Assembly: GCA_019745555.1 (NCBI GenBank)
Contig: JAIESX010000018.1
Coordinates: 1-64,000, forward strand
DNA from: Burkholderiaceae bacterium
GTDB taxonomy: Bacteria > Pseudomonadota > Gammaproteobacteria > Burkholderiales > Burkholderiaceae_C
Reading direction: 5' to 3'
Length of the DNA: 64,000 bases
A model generated the notes under the pieces. The model saw only the letters and a program-made list of their open reading frames with translations, was not told where the DNA came from and ran no database searches. Positions 52,366 through 61,381 of the stretch are shown in pieces. Position 1 is the stretch's first letter, and each line of letters begins with the position of its first letter. The position numbers were made by a program, and so were the translations under genes.

Positions 52366-54186
52366 ATGTACCAATACACCGAATTCGACCGTCAGTTCGT
52401 GCGCCTGCGCGCCGAGCAATACCGCGACCAGCTGACCCGCCGGCTCAACGGCCAGCTCAGCGAAGAGGAGTTCCGCCCCCTGCGTCTGCAGAACGGCTGG
52501 TATGTGCAACGCCACGCGCCCATGTTGCGCGTGGCCGTGCCCTACGGCGAACTCTCGGCCGTCCAGGTGCGGGTACTGGCCAGGATCGCCCGCGAGTACG
52601 ACCAGCCCAGCCACGAAGTCTTCCAGGGCGCGGTCGCCGCGCAGAACAAGCTGGGGGACATCCAGCTGCGTGACGGCAAGGCCATCGGCAGCCGCCTGAC
52701 CACGGGCTACGCGCACTTCACCACGCGCCAGAACGTGCAGTTCAACTGGATTCCGCTGGACCAGAGCGCCGACGTCATGGACCTGCTGGCCAGCGTGAAC
52801 ATGCACGGCATCCAGACCAGCGGCAACTGCATCCGCAACATCACCAGCGACGCGCTGGCCGGCATCGCCGTGGACGAGGTGGCCGATCCGCGCCCCTTCG
52901 CCGAAATCCTGCGCCAGTGGAGCACGCTGCACCCCGAGTTCGCCTTCCTGCCGCGCAAGTTCAAGATCGCCATCACCGGCGCCAGGGAAGACCGTGCGGC
53001 CATCGCCTGGCATGACATCGGCCTGCAGCTGCTGCGCAACGACGAGGGCACGCTGGGCTTCAAGGTGCTGGTGGGCGGCGGCATGGGCCGCACGCCGGTG
53101 ATCGGAACCGTGATCCGCGAGTTCATCCCTTGCGACCAGATCATCAACTACGCCGAGGCCGTGGTGCGGGTCTACAACCGCTGGGGTCGCCGCGACAACA
53201 AGTACAAGGCCCGCATCAAGATCCTGGTCAAGGCCGAGGGCCAGCGCTATATCGACGAGGTGGAAGAGGAGTACCGCCAGATCGTCGAGGTCGATGGCGC
53301 GCCGCACACCATCACGGCCGCCGAGTTCGAGCGCGTCAGCGCCAATTTCGTGCCGCCCACCCTCACCTGCGACCGCAAGAGCGCCGATGCCAAGATCGCC
53401 CAGATCCTGCGTGCCGCCGCCGAGGACGACATCGAGTTCGGCCGCTGGCTGCAGCGCAACGTGCACGCGCACAAGAACCCGGACCTGCGCGCCGTGACCC
53501 TGTCCTTCAAGCGCCTGGGCCAGTCGCCCGGTGACGCCACCGCGGCCCAGCTCGACGCCGTGGCCGAGCTGGCCGAGCGCTACAGCGGCGGCGAGGTGCG
53601 CGTGACCCACCAGCAGAACCTCGTGCTGCCCTGGGTGCGCTGCGACCAGCTGGCCGAACTCTGGCGCGAGGCGCGCCACCTGGGGCTGGCCAAGCCCAAT
53701 ATCGGCCTGCTGACCGACATGATCGCCTGCCCCGGCGGTGACTTCTGCGACCTGGCCAACGCCCGCTCCCTGCCCCTGGCCGAAGCCATCACCGCGCGTT
53801 ACCAGGACCTGGACGAGCTGCATGACATCGGCGAGATCGACCTGCACATCAGCGGCTGCATCAACTCCTGCGGTCACCACCACAGCGGCCACATCGGCAT
53901 CCTGGGCGTGGACAAGGACGGCAAGGAGTGGTACCAGGTCACACTGGGCGGCTCCGACGGCAAGCAGCTCTCGGGCGTCCCCGTGCCCGGCAAGGTCATC
54001 GGCCCCTCCTTCTCGTCCAACGAGGTGCCCGACGTCATCGAGGCGCTGATCGAGACCTACTGCGCGCAGCGCCAGGCGGGCGAGCTGTTCATCGACACGC
54101 TGCGCCGTGTCGGCCACGACCCGTTCAAGCAGGCCGGCAACCAGGCCCGCCACGAAACCGGCCAGGCCGAAGTGGCCACCGCCTGA
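52366..54186 (+). CDS. cysI: Sulfite reductase hemoprotein (nitrite/sulfite reductase family)
   Basis: A 606-residue siroheme and [4Fe-4S] enzyme reducing sulfite to sulfide. The cluster/siroheme cysteines are in DMIACPGGDFCDLA (C-X5-C) and HISGCINSCGHHH (C-X3-C). Two nitrite/sulfite reductase ferredoxin-like half-domains are visible, with YAHFTTRQNVQFNWIPL in the first and GEVRVTHQQNLVLPWV in the second. E. coli CysI (570) takes electrons from CysJ. No cysJ is present here, and the downstream ferredoxin and reductase are better candidates. It precedes DUF934 and cysH. Confidence 0.93.
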   Translation: MYQYTEFDRQFVRLRAEQYRDQLTRRLNGQLSEEEFRPLRLQNGWYVQRHAPMLRVAVPYGELSAVQVRVLARIAREYDQPSHEVFQGAVAAQNKLGDIQLRDGKAIGSRLTTGYAHFTTRQNVQFNWIPLDQSADVMDLLASVNMHGIQTSGNCIRNITSDALAGIAVDEVADPRPFAEILRQWSTLHPEFAFLPRKFKIAITGAREDRAAIAWHDIGLQLLRNDEGTLGFKVLVGGGMGRTPVIGTVIREFIPCDQIINYAEAVVRVYNRWGRRDNKYKARIKILVKAEGQRYIDEVEEEYRQIVEVDGAPHTITAAEFERVSANFVPPTLTCDRKSADAKIAQILRAAAEDDIEFGRWLQRNVHAHKNPDLRAVTLSFKRLGQSPGDATAAQLDAVAELAERYSGGEVRVTHQQNLVLPWVRCDQLAELWREARHLGLAKPNIGLLTDMIACPGGDFCDLANARSLPLAEAITARYQDLDELHDIGEIDLHISGCINSCGHHHSGHIGILGVDKDGKEWYQVTLGGSDGKQLSGVPVPGKVIGPSFSSNEVPDVIEALIETYCAQRQAGELFIDTLRRVGHDPFKQAGNQARHETGQAEVATA

Positions 54187-54199
54187 AGGAGTGCTTGTG

Positions 54200-54583
54200 A
54201 TGAAACTGATCCACGCCGATACCGCCACGACCGAGCCGCAAGGCCTGGGCGTGCTCACCCTGACCAACGATGCCGACCCGCGCAGCCTGTCGCTGGACGG
54301 CGTCGCGCGCATCGACCTGCACTTCCCCGCCTTCACCGATGGCCGCGCCCACAGCCAGGCCTTCCTGCTGCGCCGCCGCCTGGGTTTCCAGGGCGAGATC
54401 CGCGCCACGGGTGACGTGCTCGTCGACCAGCTGCCCCTGCTCGCGCGCAACGGTTTCACCGAGGCCGTGCTGCGCGCCGATCAGGACCTGGCCGTGGCCG
54501 AGCGCCAGCTGGAGCGCTTCAAGAGCTATTACCAGGGCGACGCCGTGCAGGCGCGCCCGCGTTTCGCGCGGGAGGCCGCATGA
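54200..54583 (+). CDS. DUF934 protein of the cysI-cysH operon
   Basis: A 127-residue protein matching DUF934, found almost always between cysI and cysH in proteobacteria and often labelled a putative oxidoreductase. Typical segments are RIDLHFPAFTDGRAHSQAFLLRRRLGF and GDVLVDQLPLLARNGF. There are no cysteines or cofactor motifs, so it may be a structural or electron-transfer adaptor for the sulfite reductase. AGGAG at 54187-54191 supports the ATG at 54200; GTG 54197 is also possible. It overlaps cysH by 4 bases (ATGA). Confidence 0.88.
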   Translation: MKLIHADTATTEPQGLGVLTLTNDADPRSLSLDGVARIDLHFPAFTDGRAHSQAFLLRRRLGFQGEIRATGDVLVDQLPLLARNGFTEAVLRADQDLAVAERQLERFKSYYQGDAVQARPRFAREAA

Positions 54584-55200
54584 GCATCGATCTCGCGAAG
54601 ATCAACGCCGAGCTCGGCCGCGACGCCCCCGCCCTGGTGAAGTGGGCCCTGGGCCTGGGCCGGAAAGCCATCGTCACCACCAATTTCCGCCCCTTCGAGG
54701 CGGTGATCCTGCACCTGGTCACGCGCGTGCAGCCGGATGTGCCCGTGGTCTGGATGGACAACGGCTACAACACCGACGCCACCTACCGCTACGCCGACGA
54801 AGTCACCAAGAAGCTCGGCCTGAACCTGAAGATCTACCTGCCGCTGCGCTCGCGTGCACACCGCGAGGCGGTGGACGGCCCGGTGCCCGCGCTGGACGAT
54901 CCGCGCCACGCCGCCTTCACCCAGGAAGTGAAGCTCGAGCCCTTCGCGCGAGCTCTGCGCGAGACCGCCCCCCAGGTCTGGTTCACCGCCCTGCGCGCCA
55001 CCGACTCCGCCGTGCGTGCCCAGATGGAGCCCGTGAGCATCAACCCGGACGGCCTGATCAAGGTCGCCCCGCTGCTGCACTGGTCGTCCAAGGACCTGTA
55101 CCAGTACTGCGAGATCCACGGCCTGCCCAACAACTTCGACTACGTGGACCCGACCAAGGGCGAAGAGCAGCGCGAATGCGGCCTGCATCTCGCCCATTGA
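54580..55200 (+). CDS. cysH: Adenylyl-sulfate/phosphoadenylyl-sulfate reductase CysH
   Basis: A 206-residue thioredoxin-dependent reductase giving sulfite. The PAPS-reductase fold is seen in KAIVTTNFRPFEAVILHLVT, VVWMDNGYNTDATYRYADEV, QVWFTALRATDSAVRAQ and IKVAPLLHWSSKDLYQY. The catalytic tail is ECGLH with Cys200. The CC...CxxC cysteines of Fe-S APS reductases are absent; the only other Cys is in YQYCEIHG. The APS-specific cluster is therefore missing. Yet no cysC for making PAPS is in the window, so the true substrate is uncertain. Located between DUF934 and cysD. Confidence 0.9.
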   Translation: MSIDLAKINAELGRDAPALVKWALGLGRKAIVTTNFRPFEAVILHLVTRVQPDVPVVWMDNGYNTDATYRYADEVTKKLGLNLKIYLPLRSRAHREAVDGPVPALDDPRHAAFTQEVKLEPFARALRETAPQVWFTALRATDSAVRAQMEPVSINPDGLIKVAPLLHWSSKDLYQYCEIHGLPNNFDYVDPTKGEEQRECGLHLAH

Positions 55201-55220
55201 GGCCCAATGAAGAGAGCACC

Positions 55221-56165
55221 ATGAACGCCCGTACACAACACGAACTCCTGGACCCGCCGGTGCACCACCTCAGCAATGCACACCTCGACGCGCTCGAGGA
55301 AGAAACCATCTTCATCCTGCGCGAGGTGGCAGCCACCTTCGAGCGCCCCGCCCTGCTGTTCTCGGGCGGCAAGGACTCGCTGGTCATGCTCAAGTGCGCG
55401 GAAAAGGCTTTCGGCATCGGCCGCCTGCCCTACCCGCTGCTGATGATCGACACCGGCCACAACTTCCCCGAAGTGACCGATTTCCGCGACCAGCGCGCCC
55501 GGGAGCTCGGTGCCGAACTCATCGTGCGCAGTGTGGAAGACTCCATGAAGCGTGGTACCGTGCGCCTGGCCCACCCGGGCGAGAGCCGCAACGTGCACCA
55601 GTCGGTCACGCTGCTCGAGGCCATCGAGGAATTCCGCTTCGACGCCCTGATCGGCGGCGCCCGCCGCGACGAGGAGAAGGCCCGTGCCAAGGAGCGCATC
55701 TTCTCCCACCGAGACAGCTTCGGCCAGTGGCAGCCCAAGGCCCAGCGCCCCGAGCTCTGGACCCTGTTCAATACGCGTCTGGCCCCGGGCGAGCACTTCC
55801 GCGTCTTCCCCATCTCCAACTGGACCGAACTCGACGTCTGGCAGTACATCGAGCGCGAGAACATCGCCCTGCCCTCGATCTACTACACGCACAAGCGCGA
55901 GGTGGTGGACCGCCGCGGCATGCTGGCGCCGGTGACCGAACTCACGCCGCCGCGCCCCGGTGAACAGGTGGTGATCCGCGACGTGCGTTTCCGTACCGTG
56001 GGCGACATCACCTGCACCTGCCCTGTGGCCAGCACGGCCGCCACGGCCGCCGACATCGTGATCGAAACCCTGGCCGCCGAGGTCAGCGAGCGCGGCGCCA
56101 CGCGCATGGACGACCAGACGTCCGATGCCTCGATGGAAAAACGCAAGAAAGACGGTTACTTCTGA
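55221..56165 (+). CDS. cysD: Sulfate adenylyltransferase subunit CysD
   Basis: A 314-residue ATP sulfurylase catalytic subunit. The PP-loop is LLFSGGKDSLVML. Other conserved parts are DTGHNFPEVTDFRD, ALIGGARRDEEKARAKERIF, PISNWTELDVWQYIERE and the C-terminal DDQTSDASMEKRKKDGYF. It forms APS from sulfate and ATP together with CysN. It begins 20 bases after cysH and its stop overlaps the cysN start by 1 base (TGATG). Confidence 0.95.
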   Translation: MNARTQHELLDPPVHHLSNAHLDALEEETIFILREVAATFERPALLFSGGKDSLVMLKCAEKAFGIGRLPYPLLMIDTGHNFPEVTDFRDQRARELGAELIVRSVEDSMKRGTVRLAHPGESRNVHQSVTLLEAIEEFRFDALIGGARRDEEKARAKERIFSHRDSFGQWQPKAQRPELWTLFNTRLAPGEHFRVFPISNWTELDVWQYIERENIALPSIYYTHKREVVDRRGMLAPVTELTPPRPGEQVVIRDVRFRTVGDITCTCPVASTAATAADIVIETLAAEVSERGATRMDDQTSDASMEKRKKDGYF

Positions 56166-57418
56166 TGGACGCCCTGAAATTCATCACCTGCGGCTCGGTC
56201 GACGACGGCAAGAGCACCCTGATCGGCCGCCTGCTGGTCGACACCCGCGCCGTGCTGCAGGACCACCTGGCCGGCGTACAGCGCCAGGGCCAGACCGACC
56301 TGGCCCTGCTGACCGATGGCCTCTCGGCCGAGCGCGAGCAGGGCATCACCATCGACGTGGCCTACCGCTACTTCAGCACCGAGACGCGCAAGTTCATCAT
56401 CGGCGACGCGCCCGGCCATGAGCAGTACACCCGCAACATGGTCACCGCCGCATCGAGTGCCGACGCCGCCGTGGTGCTGGTCGATGCCACCAAACTCGAC
56501 TGGCAGAACCCGGCCCTGGGCCTGCTGCCGCAGACGCGCCGCCACAGCCTGCTGCTACAGCTGCTGCGTGTGCCCTCCATCGTCTTCGCCGTCAACAAGC
56601 TCGACGCCGTGGCCGACGCGGCCCTGGCCTACAAGCACATCCGTGATGCGTTGCAGGCCTTTGCGCAAAGCGCCGGCCTGGCCGTGCAGGCCACCGTACC
56701 GGTCTCGGCCCTGCAGGGCTGGAACGTGGTCGATGCAGCCAGCGAGGCCGGCTGGTGCGGCTATGTGGGCCCCACGCTGCTGCAGATCCTCGAGGCCCTG
56801 CCGACCACCGAGGCCGACACCGAGCTGCCCCTGGCCTTTCCGGTGCAGTGGGTGGAGAAGTTCTCCTCCTCCAGTGACACCAGCCAGGGCCGCCGCGTCT
56901 TCTGGGGCCGTGTGGCCGCCGGGGGTGTGAAGGCCGGTGACAGCGTGAAGATCTTCCCCAGCGGCCAGACGGCGACCGTGGCCCAGGTGCTCAACCACGT
57001 GCGCAAGCCGGGCGAAGTGGCCGCCGGTCACAGCGCGGGCATCGTGCTGGACCGCGAAGTCGACGTCTCGCGCGGCGACTGGCTGCTGGCTCCGGCGCAC
57101 GGCGAAGCCAGCCGTGAGCTGGCTGTCACCGTGGCCTGGATGGACGACGAGCCCCTGGTGGCGGGCCGGGTCTACTGGGCCCTGCACGGCCACCGCTGGG
57201 TCAAGGCCAAGGTCAAGCGCATCGTGCACCGCCTCAACATCCACACCCTGGCCGAGGAAGAAGCCCGGCAGCTCGAACCCAATGCCATCGGCCATGTCGA
57301 GCTGGCCTTGCAGGAAGCCCTGGTGGCCCTGCCCTTCGCCCGCGCCCGGGCCCTGGGTTCGCTGATCCTGGTGGACACGGCCAGCCACAAGACTTCGGGG
57401 GCCGTGCTCGTGAACTGA
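56165..57418 (+). CDS. cysN: Sulfate adenylyltransferase GTPase subunit CysN
   Basis: A 417-residue elongation-factor-like GTPase. G1 is [10 protein letters not shown]2/switch I is around [11 protein letters not shown]3 is [12 protein letters not shown] and G4 is NKLD. It uses GTP hydrolysis to drive APS formation by CysD. It ends in the beta-barrel domains and has no C-terminal CysC (APS kinase) fusion, unlike many CysN/NodQ proteins. It is shorter than the E. coli protein (475). It is the last gene of the TSUP-cysI-DUF934-cysHDN operon; a 115-base gap separates it from the ferredoxin gene. Confidence 0.94.
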   Translation: MDALKFITCGSVDDGKSTLIGRLLVDTRAVLQDHLAGVQRQGQTDLALLTDGLSAEREQGITIDVAYRYFSTETRKFIIGDAPGHEQYTRNMVTAASSADAAVVLVDATKLDWQNPALGLLPQTRRHSLLLQLLRVPSIVFAVNKLDAVADAALAYKHIRDALQAFAQSAGLAVQATVPVSALQGWNVVDAASEAGWCGYVGPTLLQILEALPTTEADTELPLAFPVQWVEKFSSSSDTSQGRRVFWGRVAAGGVKAGDSVKIFPSGQTATVAQVLNHVRKPGEVAAGHSAGIVLDREVDVSRGDWLLAPAHGEASRELAVTVAWMDDEPLVAGRVYWALHGHRWVKAKVKRIVHRLNIHTLAEEEARQLEPNAIGHVELALQEALVALPFARARALGSLILVDTASHKTSGAVLVN

Positions 57419-57533
57419 GACGTCCCGGGGCTTGATCCAGCGCAACAACCCTCTGCATGACAAGGCCGGCCCACCCCGGCCCCAGCAAAAGCCAATAAAA
57501 TCAAGGGTTTCTACCCATCTCACAGAATTAAAA

Positions 57534-57863
57534 ATGACTCACGTCGTCACCGAAGCCTGCATCCGCTGCAAATACACCGATTGCGTCGATGTCTGTCCCG
57601 TCGACTGCTTCCGCGAAGGCCCCAATTTCCTGACCATCGACCCGGACGAGTGCATCGACTGCGCGGTCTGCATCCCCGAGTGCCCGGTCAATGCCATCTA
57701 CGCCGAGGAAGACGTGCCGGCCGACCAGCAGCACATGACCAAGCTCAATGCCGAGCTGGCCCGCCTGCCCGGCTGGAAGAGCATCACCAAACGCAAGCCC
57801 GCCCTGCCCGACGCAGAGGAATGGAAAGACAAGACCGGCAAGCTCAACGAGCTGATCCGATAA
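57534..57863 (+). CDS. fdxA: 7Fe ferredoxin FdxA
   Basis: A 109-residue ferredoxin of the [3Fe-4S][4Fe-4S] type. The first cluster region is [18 protein letters not shown]. The second is [14 protein letters not shown]-terminal extension of about 50 residues ([20 protein letters not shown]) is typical of the Azotobacter FdI-like family. It is a soluble electron carrier. It lies after the sulfur-assimilation genes and 15 bases before its probable reductase. Supplying CysI with electrons is a reasonable inference. Confidence 0.94.
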   Translation: MTHVVTEACIRCKYTDCVDVCPVDCFREGPNFLTIDPDECIDCAVCIPECPVNAIYAEEDVPADQQHMTKLNAELARLPGWKSITKRKPALPDAEEWKDKTGKLNELIR

Positions 57864-57878
57864 ATACCGACGCACCGA

Positions 57879-58982
57879 ATGGAACCCAAACTCAGTCCCG
57901 CCGTGATCCAGACCGCCCAGGCCCATGAAGGCCCGATCGAAACCGATGCCGTCATCATCGGCGCCGGCCCCGTCGGCCTGTTCCAGGTCTTCGAACTCGG
58001 CCTGCTCGAAATCAAGGCCCACGTCATCGACTCGCTGAGCTACCCCGGCGGCCAGCCCATCGAGCTCTATCCGGACAAGCCCATCTACGACATCCCGGCC
58101 ATCCCGGTGTGCACGGGCAAGGAGCTGACGGACGCCCTGCTCAAGCAGATCGAGCCCTTCGGTGCCACCTTCCATCTGGGCCAGACGGTCACCGTGGTGC
58201 AGAAGCAGGACGACGGCCGCTTCTATGTCGAGACCTCGAAGGGCACGCGCTTTCTGACCAAGACCATCTTCATCGCGGCAGGCGTGGGAGCTTTCGAGCC
58301 GCGCACCCTCAAGGTCGACGGCCTGGACAAGTTCGAGGGTTCGCAGCTCTTCTACCGCGTCAAGAACCCGGCCGACTTCGCCGGCAAGAACCTGCTCATC
58401 GTGGGTGGCGGCGATTCCGCCCTGGACTGGACGCTGAACTTCACGAATGAAGGCCCGAACAAGGCCGAGAGCGTGATCCTGGTACACCGCCGCGACGGCT
58501 TCAAGGCCGCCCCCGCCAGCGTGGCCAAGATGAAGGAACTCTGCGACGCCTATGAGATGCAGTTCATGGTGGGCCAGGTCACGGGCTACGAAGAGAAGGA
58601 CGGCAAGCTCACGGGCGCCAAGGTCACCGGCGGTGACGGCGTGACCCGCGTGGTGCCGCTGGACATGCTGCTGGTCTTCTTCGGCCTCTCGCCCAAGCTG
58701 GGACCCATCGCCGACTGGGGCCTGGACATCGAGCGCAAGCAGCTCGTGGTGGACACTGAAAAGTTCTCCACCAACGTGCCGGGCATCTTCGCCGTGGGCG
58801 ACATCAACACCTACCCGGGCAAGAAGAAGCTCATCCTCTCGGGCTTCCATGAGTGCGCGCTGGCCGCCTTTGCCGCCGCGCCCATCATCTTCCCCGAGAA
58901 GGGCAAGATCCACCTGCAGTACACCACCACCAGCCCCAAGCTGCACAAGGTCCTGGGCGTGGAGACACCGGTTTTCGACTGA
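57879..58982 (+). CDS. Ferredoxin/flavodoxin-NADP reductase, thioredoxin-reductase-like type
   Basis: A 367-residue FAD/NAD(P) oxidoreductase of the YumC/TrxB-like FNR class. FAD site [17 protein letters not shown], then [23 protein letters not shown](P) site [18 protein letters not shown] followed by VHRRDGFKA, whose RR suits NADPH. The last FAD contact is [30 protein letters not shown]. It lacks the CxxC of thioredoxin reductase. It is directly downstream of fdxA and probably forms the NADPH-to-ferredoxin step. It is closed by a strong terminator at 59011. Confidence 0.92.
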   Translation: MEPKLSPAVIQTAQAHEGPIETDAVIIGAGPVGLFQVFELGLLEIKAHVIDSLSYPGGQPIELYPDKPIYDIPAIPVCTGKELTDALLKQIEPFGATFHLGQTVTVVQKQDDGRFYVETSKGTRFLTKTIFIAAGVGAFEPRTLKVDGLDKFEGSQLFYRVKNPADFAGKNLLIVGGGDSALDWTLNFTNEGPNKAESVILVHRRDGFKAAPASVAKMKELCDAYEMQFMVGQVTGYEEKDGKLTGAKVTGGDGVTRVVPLDMLLVFFGLSPKLGPIADWGLDIERKQLVVDTEKFSTNVPGIFAVGDINTYPGKKKLILSGFHECALAAFAAAPIIFPEKGKIHLQYTTTSPKLHKVLGVETPVFD

Positions 58983-59010
58983 CCGGCGTCAAGAAACCCG
59001 AAAAGAGATC

Positions 59011-59034
59011 GGCCCGCCCTGTGCGGGCCTTTTT
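59011..59034 (+). terminator. Rho-independent terminator after the ferredoxin reductase gene
   Basis: GGCCCGC-CCTGT-GCGGGCC (59011-59029) followed by TTTTTC. It is a classic GC stem with a T-run, 28 bases after the stop, closing the fdxA-reductase unit and isolating it from the riboswitch that follows. Confidence 0.92.
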
Positions 59035-59057
59035 CCTGGTCGTAGAATCGGGCTTAC

Positions 59058-59145
59058 TTTGCTAGGGGTGTTGCCTCGCTGGCCGCGGTGACTGAGAAAG
59101 TCCCTTTGAACCTGATGGAGGTAATGCTCACGCAGGGAAGCAGGC
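59058..59145 (+). promoter_or_regulatory. TPP riboswitch (THI element)
   Basis: The plus strand carries the conserved TPP aptamer parts in order: GGGGTG (59065-59070), CTGAGA (59092-59097), CCCTTTGAACCTGAT (59102-59116), GGTAATGC (59120-59127) and CGCAGGGAAGC (59131-59141). TGCT/AGCA (59060-59063 with 59139-59142) closes the stem. It should lower expression of downstream thiamin genes when TPP is high. The first gene in its direction is thiO at 60083, more than 900 bases on; the thiD gene between them lies on the opposite strand. No obvious terminator hairpin with a T-run follows, so control may be at translation or by Rho. Confidence 0.93.
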
Positions 59146-59214
59146 CAAGACGCCCGTTACGCGGCCACGGCCCCTCCCCCACCGAGCTGGATCGAAATGA
59201 ATGGCGAGTCTGTG

Positions 59215-60045
59215 TCAGCCCAGCAGCTGCATGGCCACGGGCGCGTACCCGTGGTTCAGCGGGCCATGGCCGCGCCCCGTGTGCACCTCCGCGCCCGCGG
59301 CGATCGCTCCCAGGATGTAGGCGCGCGCCAGACGCACGGCGTCTTCCAGTCCATGGCCCAGCGCCAGCTGTGCCGCGATGGCCGAGGACAGGGTACAGCC
59401 CGTGCCATGCACGTTCTCGCTCGCGATGCGCGGCGAGGCCAGGCGCAGCGGCGCGCGTTCGCCCTGCAGCAGCAGATCCACCACCTCGTCGCCCTTCAGA
59501 TGCCCGCCCTTGAGCAGCACGCCCTGTGCGCCCAGCGCCTGCAGCTCGCGTGCCGCGCCCTCCAGCGCGGGAATGCCGGCTATGGTGTGGCCCAGCAGCA
59601 GCTCGGCCTCGTCCAGGTTGGGCGTGATCACCGTGGCCAGGGGGAAGAGCTCCTGCACCAGCACGCTCACCGTCTCCTCCGCGATCAGGCGGTCACCGCT
59701 CGTGGCCACCATCACGGGGTCCAGGACCACGTGCTTCAACTTGTATTTCCGGATCGCCTGTGCCACCACGCGCACGATCTCCGGTGCGTGCAGCATGCCG
59801 ATCTTGACGGCGTCGGTACCGATGTCCTCGAGCACGGCATCGAGCTGCGAAGCGAGGAACTCGGGCGGCACGCCGTGGATGCCGCGCACGCCCTGCGTGT
59901 TCTGCGCGGTGAGCGCCGTGATGGCCGTCATGCCGTAGCACCCGAGGGCACTGAAGGTCTTGAGGTCGGCCTGGATGCCGGCGCCGCCGCCGCTGTCGGA
60001 ACCCGCGATCGACAGCACGCGCGGGTAATGTTTTTGTGGGGTCAT
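59215..60045 (-). CDS. thiD: Hydroxymethylpyrimidine/phosphomethylpyrimidine kinase ThiD
   Basis: A 276-residue ribokinase-fold kinase that phosphorylates HMP twice to HMP-PP for thiamin. It has RVLSIAGSDSGGGAGIQADLKTF at the N-terminus (split: RVLSIAGSDSGGGAGIQADL and KTF), then VVLDPVMVATSGDRLI. The catalytic region is VHGTGCTLSSAIAAQLALG with the base Cys and the GTGC anion hole. Length is as in E. coli (266). The ATG at 60043-60045 is preceded by CAGGAG. It is divergent from thiO with 37 bases between starts and runs towards the riboswitch on the other strand. Confidence 0.94.
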   Translation of the reverse strand: MTPQKHYPRVLSIAGSDSGGGAGIQADLKTFSALGCYGMTAITALTAQNTQGVRGIHGVPPEFLASQLDAVLEDIGTDAVKIGMLHAPEIVRVVAQAIRKYKLKHVVLDPVMVATSGDRLIAEETVSVLVQELFPLATVITPNLDEAELLLGHTIAGIPALEGAARELQALGAQGVLLKGGHLKGDEVVDLLLQGERAPLRLASPRIASENVHGTGCTLSSAIAAQLALGHGLEDAVRLARAYILGAIAAGAEVHTGRGHGPLNHGYAPVAMQLLG

Positions 60046-60082
60046 GGATTTACTCCTGGCCCGGATTATCAGATCAATTGAG

Positions 60083-61183
60083 ATGAGCACAGTGAACCCA
60101 GGTCCTTCTTCCGTCGTGCTCGGCGCCGGCCTCATGGGCCGGCTGCTGGCCTGGCAGCTCGCGCGCGCGGGGCATCGAGTCACTGTATTCGAAGCCGGCA
60201 GCGCCGATGCCCAGACCTCGCCCGCGCGCGTCGCGGCCGCCATGCTGGCGCCGCTGGCCGAGTCCGCCATCACCGAGCCTAGCGTGGTCGGCATGGGACG
60301 TTACGCGCTCACGCGCTGGCCCGAGCTGATCGCGCAGCTCTCCCAACCGGTGTTCTTTCAGCAGGAGGGCACGCTCATCCTCTGGCACCGCCAGGACGCG
60401 GCCGAGGCCCAGCGTTTCGCCGGCCTGCTGCGCAATACCAACGAGCGGGTGCCCGGCCTGCCGAAGCTGCAACCCCTCGACGGCACGGGCGTGCGGACGC
60501 TCGAGCCCTCGCTCGAAAACCGTTTCGCCCAGGGGCTCTACCTGCCCGGCGAGGGGCAGCTCGACAACCGCCAGCTGCTGGCCGCGCTGCTGCACGAGCT
60601 GCAGGCGCTCAAGGTCGAACTGCACTGGAACAGCCCGCGTGCACCGCAGGACTTCCAGCCCGGTACCAGCGGCCAACCCGGCTGGGTCTTCGACTGCCGG
60701 GGTCTGGGCGCACAGGCGCAATGGGGCGAGCTGCGCGGCGTGCGCGGCGAAGTGGCGCGCATCCACGCGCCCGACGTCTCGCTGAGCCGGCCCACACGCC
60801 TGATCCATCCGCGCTACCCGATCTACATCGCGCCCAAGCAGGACCATCTCTTTGTGATCGGCGCCACCGAGATCGAGAGCAACGACCTCTCACCGCCCAG
60901 CGTGCGCTCCACGCTGGAACTGCTGAGCGCCGCCTACGCCGTGCATCCGGGCTTCGGCGAAGGTCGCATCCTGGAGATCGCCACGCAGTGCCGCCCCACC
61001 CTGCCCGACAACCTGCCCGCGATCCGTCGGCTCGGGCCCCGTACCCTGCAGATCAACGGCCTGTACCGGCACGGCTTCATGATCTCGCCGGCCCTGCTCG
61101 ACGTGGTGCTGGAGCTGGTGCAGGAGCAGCGCACCACGCTGGCCGGCGCGCTGGATCTGCAAGTGGAAGAAAACGCCGCATGA
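60083..61183 (+). CDS. thiO: Glycine oxidase ThiO
   Basis: A 366-residue FAD amine oxidase that makes iminoglycine for the thiazole ring. SSVVLGAGLMGRLLAWQLAR provides the FAD GxGxxG motif. RVAAAMLAPLAE and the C-terminal RPTLPDNLPAIRRLGPR and GLYRHGFMISPALL are shared with ThiO/DadA-like oxidases. The ATG at 60083 is chosen (MSTVNPGPSS). It overlaps thiS by 4 bases (ATGA). Use of ThiO, not ThiH, means an oxygen-dependent route to the thiazole. Confidence 0.92.
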   Translation: MSTVNPGPSSVVLGAGLMGRLLAWQLARAGHRVTVFEAGSADAQTSPARVAAAMLAPLAESAITEPSVVGMGRYALTRWPELIAQLSQPVFFQQEGTLILWHRQDAAEAQRFAGLLRNTNERVPGLPKLQPLDGTGVRTLEPSLENRFAQGLYLPGEGQLDNRQLLAALLHELQALKVELHWNSPRAPQDFQPGTSGQPGWVFDCRGLGAQAQWGELRGVRGEVARIHAPDVSLSRPTRLIHPRYPIYIAPKQDHLFVIGATEIESNDLSPPSVRSTLELLSAAYAVHPGFGEGRILEIATQCRPTLPDNLPAIRRLGPRTLQINGLYRHGFMISPALLDVVLELVQEQRTTLAGALDLQVEENAA

Positions 61184-61377
61184 AAGTCATCATCAACCAG
61201 CACGAGCACGAGCTCGCGGCCGGCGCCACCGTGGCGGACGCCGTGGCGGCCATCGGGGCCAAGCCGCCTTTTGCCGCCGCCGTGAACACACAGTTCGTTC
61301 CCAAGACACAGTACGCCCAGCATGCACTGAACGAAGGCGACCGCATTGAAATCATCTCCCCCGTCACCGGCGGATAA
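61180..61377 (+). CDS. thiS: Sulfur carrier protein ThiS
   Basis: A 65-residue ubiquitin-like sulfur carrier. MKVIINQHEHELAAGATVAD is the normal start. The C-terminus is EIISPVTGG, ending in the Gly-Gly that is adenylated by ThiF and then thiocarboxylated. It overlaps the end of thiO and stands 4 bases before thiG. No thiF gene is in the window; MoeB or another E1-like protein may serve. Confidence 0.94.
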   Translation: MKVIINQHEHELAAGATVADAVAAIGAKPPFAAAVNTQFVPKTQYAQHALNEGDRIEIISPVTGG

Positions 61378-61381
61378 AGCC

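Noticed and set aside
59197-60081. A 294-codon plus-strand frame that begins 51 bases after the riboswitch and ends just before thiO
   Set aside because: It is antisense to thiD and its translation is Arg/His/Gln-rich without motifs. It is kept only as a note in the riboswitch finding, since translation of it could affect Rho.
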